A stretch of DNA of 33,398 nucleotides. Source: Brevipalpus yothersi (lineage: Eukaryota > Arthropoda > Arachnida > Trombidiformes > Tenuipalpidae). This document shows, one piece after another, positions 23,936-32,717 of this stretch. Both the position numbers and the translations under genes were made by a program. The stretch's first letter is position 1. Every line of letters begins with the position of its first letter. The notes under the pieces are model-generated. The model saw only the letters and a list, made by a program, of their open reading frames with translations, was not told the DNA's origin and made no database searches. The stretch is from NCBI GenBank assembly GCA_003956705.1, contig QZCP01000463.1, positions 1 through 33,398 of the forward strand. The letters are read 5' to 3'.

Positions 23936-24359
23936 CTAAAAGTGCATATGAAAGAGAGAGAAGATGAAAAAAACATCATAAATTAAGCAACATGAACGCA
24001 CACAGAGAGAGGGAAAAGTACTTTTTGCAAGGATTGATAAAGAATCGATAGTATACATGTAAAAAAGCATTTTTCGGGAACCACAAGAAAGAGAGAGAGA
24101 AAGGCATTGCCGAAAAAAAAGAAGAAGAGAAAAAGGATGCTTGTGGTGAAAGATTGCCACAGAGCAGACAAAATTGGTCAGTTGAAGTGACCAGCAGTCA
24201 TGAAAATCAGTTTTCTATCGTACTCAAATAGCAATCTCTTTCACTCTCGATGACTTTTCTTAGAGCCATCTTCTACTCATCTTCTCCTTCTTCCTTTTCT
24301 TTCCGGGGTGTGATATTTTGCAAAATGATACTCTTTCTCATGTTAACGTGAAAATAGAT
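23936..24359 (-). other. Vang intron sequence next to the LINE
   Basis: About 420 bp between the Vang acceptor and the LINE 3' end. It is AT-rich with short GA runs. No exon was seen. The last bases before the acceptor are weakly pyrimidine-rich. Confidence 0.5.
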
Positions 24360-24365
24360 TTTATT
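24360..24365 (-). terminator. AATAAA near the LINE 3' end
   Basis: The minus strand reads AATAAA 63 bp after the ORF2 stop codon. No long poly-A tail follows, so this could be a true signal or a remnant of the tail. Confidence 0.45.
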
Positions 24366-24390
24366 ATATATGAAGGATACATCAGTATCG

Positions 24391-24404
24391 CTGCCCGTAG
24401 GCAG
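24391..24404. other. Stem-loop in the LINE 3' UTR
   Basis: CTGCC and GGCAG pair across a 4-base loop in the short 3' UTR of the LINE. Several non-LTR elements use 3' stem-loops for recognition by their own reverse transcriptase; that role here is an inference. Confidence 0.4.
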
Positions 24405-24427
24405 ATCGTGATTATCAAGCAGCTTAG

Positions 24428-27400
24428 TTAGTTTCTGACACTTAACATTTTGTAATACACCTTCGCACAGTAGTTGATGAATGCATTGTACATAACCTTG
24501 TTAGGTAGCGGAAAGAATTTCCTAGTCACAGTACATCTACGAAGGTAATCATTCAGGGCGTTTTTGTTATCTTTTCTCAACTCATGAGTCTCCGGACATT
24601 CGCACACTACATGAATTATGTTGCTCGCTTCACATTTGCACATCGAGTGCTCATTTACATTACAGCTCATGATAAGTTTCAGGCATTGCTTTCTCTTATC
24701 AGTATCCCAAGTCTGACTAATTCCTCTCCAACATTCTATGTCTAATCTACTTCGAAAAACTTGAACTTCCCAAAAGTACTCTACTGTTCTATTCATTAAT
24801 TCGTTAACTAGTGCTTTAACGCAGGTATTGCCCATTAGCGGAGGCGGCTCTAGTATCACATTCGCTTTCCAATCTTCAGTTAGTTCCCTGGCAAAGATAC
24901 TTGCTGGAGAGTTTTCTATGCATATCGATAGCGTTCTAATACCATTCACGTTCCATATCGATAGGCAGCCACCTTTCATTTCCAGCGACTTATCAATGGA
25001 CACTATAACCACATGTGAGTCTCTCCACTTCTTGGCAATCCATTCCAATGTACCCATAATTCCTATTCTGATCATGTCGAAGGCCACCATATGGGGTTTA
25101 AATTGAGTACAGACTTTGTGCGTCTCATTTTCTGCGCGGATGATCACTCTGAGCTGTTTGGCTCTAAAGACCGTTTTGCATTTCGCCACAATTTGATGCT
25201 GGCCACCACCCTTGACAGCTACGTTCGAGAATGGGTGATATTTCAGACCTCTTCTACTGTACCATTTTTCGTAGATACCCTCTTTTATCATGTCAAGTAC
25301 CAACTCATGATTTTCGTACATTTCAGGTTTCGACACCACTTGCATTACACAACTCAGCAGTAGCTCAATACCCGCACACCCATGGATCCACGGAAGTGTA
25401 CCATGTTCACAGTCAAAATGTCCGTACCAGATGTTAAGGATACTTCCTTCAATGTCCATGATCTTCCGGAGCGATGCATATAGCCCTTCCCTGTGAATTA
25501 CATACGGGAGGATGTGCGTCTTACATGTAAATATCCCCTGTAGCATCAGCATTTTTACTAATTTACCACTTATACCCTTTAGCTTTCTAATGAACGGAAT
25601 CACGGCAACTGCCCTTTCCAGACATACCCTTCTGTATGTCTTCCAAAAATTCACTGAACATTGCCTGCTCTGCCATTGGACTTCCAGTCCTAATAGTTGG
25701 ATATTTTCAGAGTTCCGATGTTTCCAATATTCTCTTTTCCGAACCGCCCAAGTGCTGTGAAGCTTGGTCTTTGCCTCGTTTATAGTTAGACCACAATCAT
25801 TTAAGCACCTCTCGATCGTTGACATTATACTCGCGTACCTGGCTGTGCTCTTTGGATTTATGATGATTTTCAAATCGTCCGCATAACAAGTGATCATAAC
25901 GTCTTCGTCAGCCAGCTCTTTTTTCATTTTTGACAGAAATTTAGCAGAGATAAGCACCCATAGAAGAGGGCCCAGGATACTTCCTTGGGGAACTCCTCTT
26001 TCAAGCCTCTTGAAAGCTATCGCGTTGTCCTTCAGGACCAGAAGAGTGAATTTCTTCAACCATTCCAATATCATATTTATCACTCTTTCCGATGCACCAA
26101 AAACACCAAGCGCTTCTCTTATTTCATTCCAAGGCACCACGTCAAACGCGCACTCTACATCCACATCTGCCAGAATCGCTCTGCTACCATTCATCCTCGC
26201 TAGCTCATTAACTTTTATCATTACTCGGAAAATCGCTTCGTGAACACCTCGATTGGGAACAAACGCGAGCTGATTCTCTAGCATCGTATCCATTTTTTCA
26301 GCTATAAGCGGCATCAGCTCGTCCTTCAACAGTGACTGAAGGACCATGCCTGCGGGATGCTGAGTTACAATGAGCCTCATTTTATTAGAATTTCTCTTTG
26401 GTATTAGTGTCCCCCAACCTTTTGACCATTTTTCTGGGAAATGAGCTTCTTCCCAACATGCGTTGATATAGTTGGTGAACTTGTCCAAGATGAGCGGATT
26501 AGCATAAAATTCTTTGCTCGGGGCTATCGGTATGGTACTTGTTCTTTTCAGGATTCTTGCTATGGCTTGTGAAGTGAATCTTTGCACAGACGGCGATCGA
26601 AGTACTGGTAAGACCGATTCAATGAAACCTTCTTCGAATTCTGACAATGCTGCACTAATATTTTCTCCTTGTTTACCAAGACTGGCTAAGTCTGATTCTG
26701 GTAATACTTCTTTAATCGACTTGTTGTTCATGACAGTTTTAATCACGAACCAGGGCTTAGTAATAGCTAGTCTTCTCATTTCAGCGTCCACAAATACTTG
26801 GTTGAAGTTAAATTTACTTAGAACTTGCCTTTCGCATTCTAAAAACAATTCTCTCAGTTGTACTGGAAGCTCCTCAAAACTTCCACTTCGGCATCTTTTT
26901 AAAAGCATAGACACTATCAAGCTTCTGTTATTTTCGTCCGAATTTTTTGGTCCTAAGCTCATTAACTTGTATTTGAAAAACTTTCTCTCCATCTCTTCCA
27001 TCCACTCAACATTGACATATTCAGGACTCATATCTTCTGATTTCGGCTGAGATCTTGCAGAAATTATTCTAGGTACCTTGTGACACTCATATTCCCAACT
27101 TATGAACGTGAGCACTAATCTGTGGTCGCTATGATTATCGAAGTAGGTGCTGGGTCCTCTTGTGATTGGGGCTGTGTGGAAGATGATACAGTGGTCGATG
27201 ACATACGTCCTCCCATGAGCATGGCTACGAAAAGTCCAATCATTATCAGTATACCTAGGGATGTCCATTCGATTTGAAATGCACCAATTGACCAGTATAC
27301 TACCCTTGATTGCCGAGTTTGAGTAACTATCGTTGTTAACTGAGGCATTGTAGTCACCCACTATCACTGCAAGCTTGCAATCTAAAGTTGAAATTTTCGA

Positions 27401-27757
27401 TCTGATGTTTTCAAGTGTGTCAAAAAACTTTCTGGGATTGAGTTTATCAGGAAAGTAACACGCAATTATGCTGAAGTTTGCACCTCTAGTAGTGCACACG
27501 AATAGGCAAAAGTCGCTGTTCAAAAAGGTAAACTGTTTGGCTGAGATGGATTTTTTGATGAGGATGTTTGACAGATGATTTCTTGAGTTGATGAAACTGA
27601 AAGCTTGATAGGAGGTGGGAAATTCAATGGGAGTTGATTCTGTTAATACACACACGTCCGGTGCTACACTAATTAACTTTTCTACAGATGCACTAGATGA
27701 TTTGAAAGATGAACGATCATTGCCATAGAGTAATTTTATACCGAAACAACGGACCAT
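24428..27757 (-). CDS. LINE ORF2: apurinic-type endonuclease and reverse transcriptase
   Basis: The frame is open from before 27838 to 24428. The first good ATG is at 27757 (MVRCFG), giving 1109 residues and a 41-base overlap with the end of ORF1 in another frame. The endonuclease comes first, with GND, TES (Glu), GDYNA, IDHC and SDHR motifs in the right order. The reverse transcriptase follows, with ADVDVECAFD, RGVPQGSILGP and the active-site CYADD (codons at 25885-25874; Asp654/Asp655 counted from 27838). A long thumb/connection region comes next. Near the end is a CCHC finger, C-x1-C-x6-H-x4-C. Known role: nicks target DNA and copies the element RNA in place. No stop or frameshift interrupts it, so the copy is recent or functional. 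Translation may depend on reinitiation or frameshifting after ORF1. Confidence 0.92.
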   Translation of the reverse strand: MVRCFGIKLLYGNDRSSFKSSSASVEKLISVAPDVCVLTESTPIEFPTSYQAFSFINSRNHLSNILIKKSISAKQFTFLNSDFCLFVCTTRGANFSIIACYFPDKLNPRKFFDTLENIRSKISTLDCKLAVIVGDYNASVNNDSYSNSAIKGSILVNWCISNRMDIPRYTDNDWTFRSHAHGRTYVIDHCIIFHTAPITRGPSTYFDNHSDHRLVLTFISWEYECHKVPRIISARSQPKSEDMSPEYVNVEWMEEMERKFFKYKLMSLGPKNSDENNRSLIVSMLLKRCRSGSFEELPVQLRELFLECERQVLSKFNFNQVFVDAEMRRLAITKPWFVIKTVMNNKSIKEVLPESDLASLGKQGENISAALSEFEEGFIESVLPVLRSPSVQRFTSQAIARILKRTSTIPIAPSKEFYANPLILDKFTNYINACWEEAHFPEKWSKGWGTLIPKRNSNKMRLIVTQHPAGMVLQSLLKDELMPLIAEKMDTMLENQLAFVPNRGVHEAIFRVMIKVNELARMNGSRAILADVDVECAFDVVPWNEIREALGVFGASERVINMILEWLKKFTLLVLKDNAIAFKRLERGVPQGSILGPLLWVLISAKFLSKMKKELADEDVMITCYADDLKIIINPKSTARYASIMSTIERCLNDCGLTINEAKTKLHSTWAVRKREYWKHRNSENIQLLGLEVQWQSRQCSVNFWKTYRRVCLERAVAVIPFIRKLKGISGKLVKMLMLQGIFTCKTHILPYVIHREGLYASLRKIMDIEGSILNIWYGHFDCEHGTLPWIHGCAGIELLLSCVMQVVSKPEMYENHELVLDMIKEGIYEKWYSRRGLKYHPFSNVAVKGGGQHQIVAKCKTVFRAKQLRVIIRAENETHKVCTQFKPHMVAFDMIRIGIMGTLEWIAKKWRDSHVVIVSIDKSLEMKGGCLSIWNVNGIRTLSICIENSPASIFARELTEDWKANVILEPPPLMGNTCVKALVNELMNRTVEYFWEVQVFRSRLDIECWRGISQTWDTDKRKQCLKLIMSCNVNEHSMCKCEASNIIHVVCECPETHELRKDNKNALNDYLRRCTVTRKFFPLPNKVMYNAFINYCAKVYYKMLSVRN

Positions 27758-28952
27758 AATCCGTCTTCGCGAGTTTAGCCCGTATGATTCTGTCCCTAGT
27801 GCGACAGTTGCTGTCCAATGGGTGATGGTTGGAATCACGACACGATAAGCACCTCTCGGGCCTCACTTGTGGTGGATCACGATTACTACACACTCTGGAA
27901 TTATGTCCTAGTTTGTAACAAACACTGCAGATAGGCACATGTATCGAGTCACGAATGGCAATTTTATGACCACCACTGAACAGATTTCTTCCAGCAAGCA
28001 AGTGTCTAGTTTTGTATCCGACCTCAATGATGAACACAGTTTGACTCGCTCTCTCATTCTCCCATGTAGTCACAAGGTTTGGCGACTCTAGGTCATTGTG
28101 ATTGCCTATTTTATCAGCCACCAGTGGCCATATTCTATCAAAACTTAGACTTAATCCATCAACAACTAGTTTTAGGCGAGGTTGATATCTGGCCGTGAGC
28201 CTTGCATTTGCTTCAGGAAAAGCATCGTTAATCTTATCAATAGCTACCTTCACCGGGCAGCTTGGTGCTATAGCCTTGCACGTACATATGCTGTTTATCA
28301 CAATTACCTTTCGTTTCCACGAAGCAAAAACCATTTTTTGTGATTGTGCAGCTTTCATCACCTCTTTTCTTCTCTCCTCGTTCATGCCCTCGATAAAAAT
28401 CGTGCCTGAACAACAGTTTATGTTCGATCGAAAAGTGTACTCACGACCCCATACACCTTCAGTATTACATTTATCATGAAAGATAGCATCACTCTTTCTC
28501 TCCATCTTTTCCACTTCTTTTCTCAAAGCAAGATTCTCCTTGATTATATTTTCATAATTGATAGACATCTCCTGAGGAAGATTCTCGGGCGTAATCGCAA
28601 CTATTGCAGGATCTTGAGCCAGTATTGTCAACTCTTCAACCGAAGCATCTGCATCAGGAGAAGCCCTAGGAGGGTCTACAGCATTAATCTGACCAAACTT
28701 TGCTATTAAATCTATGTTTTCCGTCAGCAAGGCGATTTTAGCTTTCCTTTCCTGGCTGTATTTTACCTTGGTTGGATCTGTCTCTGGACAAAGTTGCTTG
28801 GTGCACACATTTATCAGTACAAACAAATATTGCACCGTACAACCAACTAGGTCAGCTTCGGTGATCCGATAATTTTTAACTTTTTGCTCAATGGTTAGCG
28901 ACGATGGGTCAATCGGAGTTGACGTGATGTTTTTGGGCACTTTTTTCATATA
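27717..28952 (-). CDS. LINE ORF1, 3' part (zinc-knuckle nucleic-acid-binding protein)
   Basis: The longer part of ORF1, downstream of the mariner insertion: 410 codons from the ATG at 28949 to the stop at 27717. The centre is gag-like and unremarkable. Near the C-terminus are two zinc knuckles, C-x2-C-x4-H-x4-C (CSVCYKLGHNSRVC) and C-x2-C-x4-H-x6-C. Such proteins package the LINE RNA. The ATG at 28949 is probably internal to the original ORF1, because the frame continues exactly from the 55-codon piece at 30376-30213. In this copy it may be translated only if initiation occurs at 28949. Confidence 0.85.
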   Translation of the reverse strand, partial: YMKKVPKNITSTPIDPSSLTIEQKVKNYRITEADLVGCTVQYLFVLINVCTKQLCPETDPTKVKYSQERKAKIALLTENIDLIAKFGQINAVDPPRASPDADASVEELTILAQDPAIVAITPENLPQEMSINYENIIKENLALRKEVEKMERKSDAIFHDKCNTEGVWGREYTFRSNINCCSGTIFIEGMNEERRKEVMKAAQSQKMVFASWKRKVIVINSICTCKAIAPSCPVKVAIDKINDAFPEANARLTARYQPRLKLVVDGLSLSFDRIWPLVADKIGNHNDLESPNLVTTWENERASQTVFIIEVGYKTRHLLAGRNLFSGGHKIAIRDSIHVPICSVCYKLGHNSRVCSNRDPPQVRPERCLSCRDSNHHPLDSNCRTRDRIIRAKLAKTDYGPLFRYKITLWQ

Positions 28953-28984
28953 CAGGTACTTACCAATTCAAAGGAAGCGATTTC
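28953..28984 (+). repeat. Left terminal inverted repeat of the mariner element
   Basis: A 32-bp repeat starting CAGGTACTTACC and ending GGAAGCGATTTC. It matches the right repeat at 30 of 32 positions when reversed; the mismatches are at positions 12-13. Confidence 0.95.
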
Positions 28985-29023
28985 AAATGAGTATATTTTC
29001 ATGATGAGTTGATATAAATACAA

Positions 29024-30079
29024 TCAGTTTTCAATGTTACCACCGTTATTATAGTAAATTTGACGCACTCTTTTTGGCCAACTCTTAAGGCATCGATCAA
29101 TCATGTCTTGAGGGATTCTATGGAGCTCCTCATTCACACATCTTTTAAGACCGGCAAGTGTCGAGATTTTTCGTTTTTGTAAGCGAGATAGAAGATATCC
29201 CCATAAAAAATAATCACATGGGACAGCGTCGGGACTATTGGGCATCCACTGGTCAGGTGTTAAGAACTTTATATTTTGTGACCTCAAAAATTCGATCGTT
29301 CTTCGGGCAGCATGTGATGGTGCAGAGTCCTGATGAAAAATTCCATCTCTATCAGGGAAGAGTTGGTCATATCTCTTCAACATTGGTTTCAAAATCTTAT
29401 TAATATAATAGTCTTGATTAATTTTTGCACCAGGATCCACAAAAATAGGTCCAATCACACCACGTGTAGATATTGCCGCCCACACCATCACCCCTTGCTT
29501 ATGACTCTGGTGAGTTCGAACCTCACAGTCTTTTCTGGTTTGGCCCTTGAAAATATATTGTACCGACCGCTTACCGGCCTCCGAGGTCAGATAAAACCAT
29601 GCCTCATCTGATGTGACCATTTTTTTCCACTGATCACATTTCAATAATCGATAGAGAGGCCATGCTCGAGCGCGCCTTTTTTCCTTCTTATCGTCCGTAA
29701 GATAGTGACCTTTGGGCTTTTTAACCAGTTTTGCACCCAAAACTTCCTTTATTGTACTTTGTACCACTCTCACAGTACTATCCAAAATGTTTGCCATGTC
29801 CGTTAGTACCGGTGGATCTGGTTTTGAGATCATTCTGTTGAGACGGGCAATATCGTTGGCATCGAGCGATCTTTTCGGACCAGGCTTTTGAGAAGGAGGA
29901 ACATTTTCGATATTTTTTTTGTGTCGATTTTTGATCTTCGAGATCTGACTCAAACTTATAGACACTCCACGGGTTTTCAGATGTTTCTGAATGACCGAAT
30001 GAGACCAGCCACACTCTAAAAAGTAGTCGATTTGGCCGTAAAGTTCAGTTGGAAATTTCTTATTCACCATGATGAACAT
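29024..30079 (-). CDS. Mariner-type transposase, DD37D, 351 aa
   Basis: An intact frame within the terminal repeats. Start is the ATG at 30079; a second ATG three codons on (30070) is equally possible. The N-terminal about 110 residues hold helix-turn-helix DNA-binding segments (for example around residues 11-50) joined by a basic PGPKRS linker. The catalytic triad is VTSDEAW (Asp158), HQDSAPSH (Asp251) and SPDAVPCDYFLWG (Asp289), with 37 residues between the last two. A DD37D signature is known for maT-type elements. Known role: binds the terminal repeats, cuts the element out and inserts it at TA. No stop, frameshift or missing catalytic residue was seen. Confidence 0.95.
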   Translation of the reverse strand: MFIMVNKKFPTELYGQIDYFLECGWSHSVIQKHLKTRGVSISLSQISKIKNRHKKNIENVPPSQKPGPKRSLDANDIARLNRMISKPDPPVLTDMANILDSTVRVVQSTIKEVLGAKLVKKPKGHYLTDDKKEKRRARAWPLYRLLKCDQWKKMVTSDEAWFYLTSEAGKRSVQYIFKGQTRKDCEVRTHQSHKQGVMVWAAISTRGVIGPIFVDPGAKINQDYYINKILKPMLKRYDQLFPDRDGIFHQDSAPSHAARRTIEFLRSQNIKFLTPDQWMPNSPDAVPCDYFLWGYLLSRLQKRKISTLAGLKRCVNEELHRIPQDMIDRCLKSWPKRVRQIYYNNGGNIEN

Positions 30080-30180
30080 TCGAAAAATTTTTGTTTACAA
30101 ATCAATTATATGCCTCAATGCCATCTACTGATAACGATTTTATATCTAAAACCCTTTCATGAAACGCGCAATAATCAATC

Positions 30181-30212
30181 GAAATCGCTTCCTTTGAATA
30201 CGTAAGTACCTG
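30181..30212 (-). repeat. Right terminal inverted repeat of the mariner element
   Basis: Reads CAGGTACTTACG inward from 30212 on the minus strand and pairs with the left repeat. The TA at 30213-30214 is the duplicated target. Confidence 0.95.
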
Positions 30213-30376
30213 TACTTGGGGGTAGCGCGAACTGGAGTTTCCGTGATTTCGGTAACTTTTATGCCATTTTCTACCTCCCTCGAAGCTCCTGCTTTGGGCG
30301 AAGGTGTTTTTAGTACCTCAGCGTACGAAACCGATTGATGTAACTGATTTACACTATTCGAATCTTCTGATTCCAT
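30213..30376 (-). pseudogene. LINE ORF1, 5' part cut off by the mariner insertion
   Basis: Encodes the first 55 residues of ORF1 from the ATG at 30376 (MESEDSNSVNQLHQ start). The frame then runs into the mariner repeat and meets a stop about 21 codons later. Its last codon is completed by the base at 28950 and the frame then continues from 28949, so the original ORF1 was about 465 residues. Confidence 0.82.
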
Positions 30377-30580
30377 GATGATATAACACAATGTTAATTC
30401 GAAGTCCACTCACAATGAAGATAGCAAACTACGTAAGAATCTATCGAGACCTATAGATCACAATATAGAACAAGCGAAAATTTTCCGAACCTACTCACTA
30501 GAGAAGACCGTGACAAGTAGAAGAAGAAGAAGAGGAGGAAAGAGAGAAGAGAAGAGAAGACCAAAAGTGAGCATCAAGTC

Positions 30581-30605
30581 ACTCTCTCTCTCTCTCTCTC
30601 TCTCT
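30581..30605. repeat. (CT)n microsatellite
   Basis: A short CT tract just upstream (minus-strand sense) of the LINE leader; the preceding bases are purine-rich. Confidence 0.9.
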
Positions 30606-31035
30606 TTTCCCAGTGGCCTTCATTCTTTCAGAGGAATGGATCGGCAACAGCGATAATCAGTGGATAATGTTTCCCATGAGAATTTTACTTCACTCTCTCG
30701 CACTACTCAACTCTATTCCAAATAACCACACTAGCGCGCAATCCAGGCGAATACAAACATACAACATCATTCCCATCACTATCACCTTCACTGTAACACA
30801 ATTGTTTTCCTTTCCAAATCATTCCCTTCTACTATCCTTTTTCTTCACTACTACTATTATTTTCTGTTTCCCTTTTCGCTTTCTCTGGCTTCAAGGGTGC
30901 GGCCATAGACCAGTGTGGATTGTGTTCATTGTTCAATGGGAAAGAATATCATCAAGCAAGCTTTGCGAATTTTCGGCGTAAAAACCTTTTTCTAGTTGAA
31001 TGTACTCTCAATCGATTGGACCTGTGGACTCGCTT

Positions 31036-31038
<3 letters not shown>

Positions 31039-31091
<53 letters not shown>
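31039..31091. repeat. (CT)n microsatellite
   Basis: About 26 CT units followed by imperfect CTACCT-like units. Confidence 0.96.
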
Positions 31092-31097
<6 letters not shown>

Positions 31098-31682
31098 ACC
31101 TCTACCTCTCTTTACCACCCCCAATGGTATACCTTTCTATACCGAGTCTTTCACTTTATCGATGCTGTGGATCAAGATGACTCATGTTGATGGGGTATAG
31201 TTGTGGGTATATGTGAATCGAGGACCTGTGAGATTTGCAAAGTAGCAAGAAAGAGAGAGAGAGAGAGAGCAAATCGGTACTGAACTTGGAGACGATAAAA
31301 GGAAAAAGAGAGAGAGAAATAGAAAGAGAATATATAAAATGAACAACCGGTGGATAAGAGAGGTGCATAGATAATGAAGGATAAAAGAGTGTATCGGAAG
31401 CATGAGTCAGAATAATATTTGTGGGTGGCTTAGGATTGCACATGAAGATGGCTAATTCATGATGCGGAAGAGGTATATTAATGTTGAGTGAAGAAATTAT
31501 GGATCGTAAAGTTAATCATAACTGAGCTCATCTGGATGGGGGCAGTAATATACTGTTTTATGAAAAATTTTTACAGCAACATACTGGAATAATCGGTGGA
31601 GGCAAAATACTTTCGGCCAGTAATCTAAAGTAGAGATACATGATTATGGTGGCCGGTCAGTGATGAGGAGAATAAGGGGAGT

Positions 31683-31686
<4 letters not shown>

Positions 31687-31757
<71 letters not shown>
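31687..31757. repeat. (GA)n microsatellite
   Basis: About 35 uninterrupted GA units. Confidence 0.97.
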
Positions 31758-31761
<4 letters not shown>

Positions 31762-32663
31762 AACAAGTTTGCATGCTTGGAGAATCAAATTTTTGAATAA
31801 TCTATAAGGAAACTTGTTTAGACCGTCAAGCCTGTGGTCGTTCAATTCCTTTGCCATGATGATGCCAGAATGGTCGTAATCCGGTTCCAAGATTCTTTCA
31901 TGAGTTGTTAGTTACTCATCACAGGAGAAGAGCAAGATGAAGGAAAAAAAAGTTCATGATGATGACTATTATCGTGGATGGCTAGATTAAGTGTAAGAAA
32001 TTTTTTTTTCTTCTCTCTCTTTCTCTTTCTTTTCCAAATTCTTAATCTACATCTGCACAATTGCTTAAATTCAAGGGGAAGAGAGAGAGAGATGGACAGA
32101 AAATGGATCTTCATGCTTATCATATGGTTCAAATGAACACTACTCGAATCTTAAGCTTGATTTTGGTTATATTTTTTGGGGGAAAAATAGAATAAAAGGA
32201 AGGAATATAGCTGAAAAATAGAAAGAAGAGAAAAAGAGAGAATGAAAATAATATTTCATTCTCCATTTTATTATCATTATCACACCATATCCCGTTCAGC
32301 GGTCAACCATGCAGCTCTGGCACCAGCATTACATGGATGGCCCATGGAACTGATCTTACTATCATGCGAGCAATTGCATTCATTCATGATGGACTTCCTC
32401 TCTCTATCTCTCTCTCTAGCCTGCTTCCTATCTCCTAGAGCACGCTGAGTTACTCGCTAATCGCTTTGATTAGTGAGTGCATCATGCGAGGCGAAGGTGA
32501 AGAAGAAATAATAGGACCGAATACATGGCCCAAAATAGTAAGATAGAGAGAGAGAGAAGCCAAAAATTTTGGTGGTGGCGGCCGTTGAGATGAGAGCGGC
32601 TAGGCTCAGGCCAAAAAGGGAGAAAGAAAATAAGCGAAGAGAAACGAAATACAAGACGACAGG

Positions 32664-32668
<5 letters not shown>

Positions 32669-32714
<46 letters not shown>
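32669..32714. repeat. (GA)n microsatellite
   Basis: About 23 GA units within a wider purine-rich patch. Confidence 0.96.

Positions 32715-32717
<3 letters not shown>

Larger units (their letters stand above)
28953..30212 (-). mobile_element. Mariner-type DNA transposon (DD37D, maT-like), nested in the LINE
   Basis: The 1260-bp element is bounded by 32-bp terminal inverted repeats starting CAGGTACTTAC, with two mismatches between them. TA lies directly outside each end (28951-28952 and 30213-30214), the TA duplication typical of the IS630-Tc1-mariner superfamily. One complete transposase gene lies inside. The element sits within ORF1 of the LINE, so it moved in after the LINE. It looks complete and may be autonomous. 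Confidence 0.95.
24360..30410 (-). mobile_element. Non-LTR retrotransposon (R1/jockey-like LINE), split by a mariner element
   Basis: The element is on the minus strand in the order 5' leader, ORF1 (zinc-knuckle protein), ORF2 (endonuclease-reverse transcriptase), short 3' UTR. Without the nested 1260-bp mariner it is about 4.8 kb. The 3' end is placed near the AATAAA at 24365-24360, just past a small stem-loop (24391-24404). The 5' end is not resolved; it lies upstream of the ORF1 start at 30376, perhaps as far as about 30530. No target-site duplication could be recognised. Absence of a clear RNase H domain, an apurinic-type endonuclease, and a CCHC finger at the ORF2 end fit R1/jockey-group elements. 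It lies beside the Vang last exon, probably in its intron. Confidence 0.85.

Noticed and set aside
28953..30212. The mariner element as a spliced intron of ORF1, since its repeats contain GTACTT and GTAAGT
   Set aside because: At the entry side a weak donor exists, but there is no AG acceptor with a pyrimidine tract at the exit side that would restore the frame.
24300..30600. Target-site duplication of the LINE
   Set aside because: Short shared words near the two ends (such as ATGTTAA) were compared, but none sits at consistent boundaries, so none was called.
30613..30981. 122-codon open frame on the plus strand in the right flank
   Set aside because: Ser/Phe/Thr/Ile-rich translation of a CT-rich region, with no motif or conserved pattern; most likely chance.
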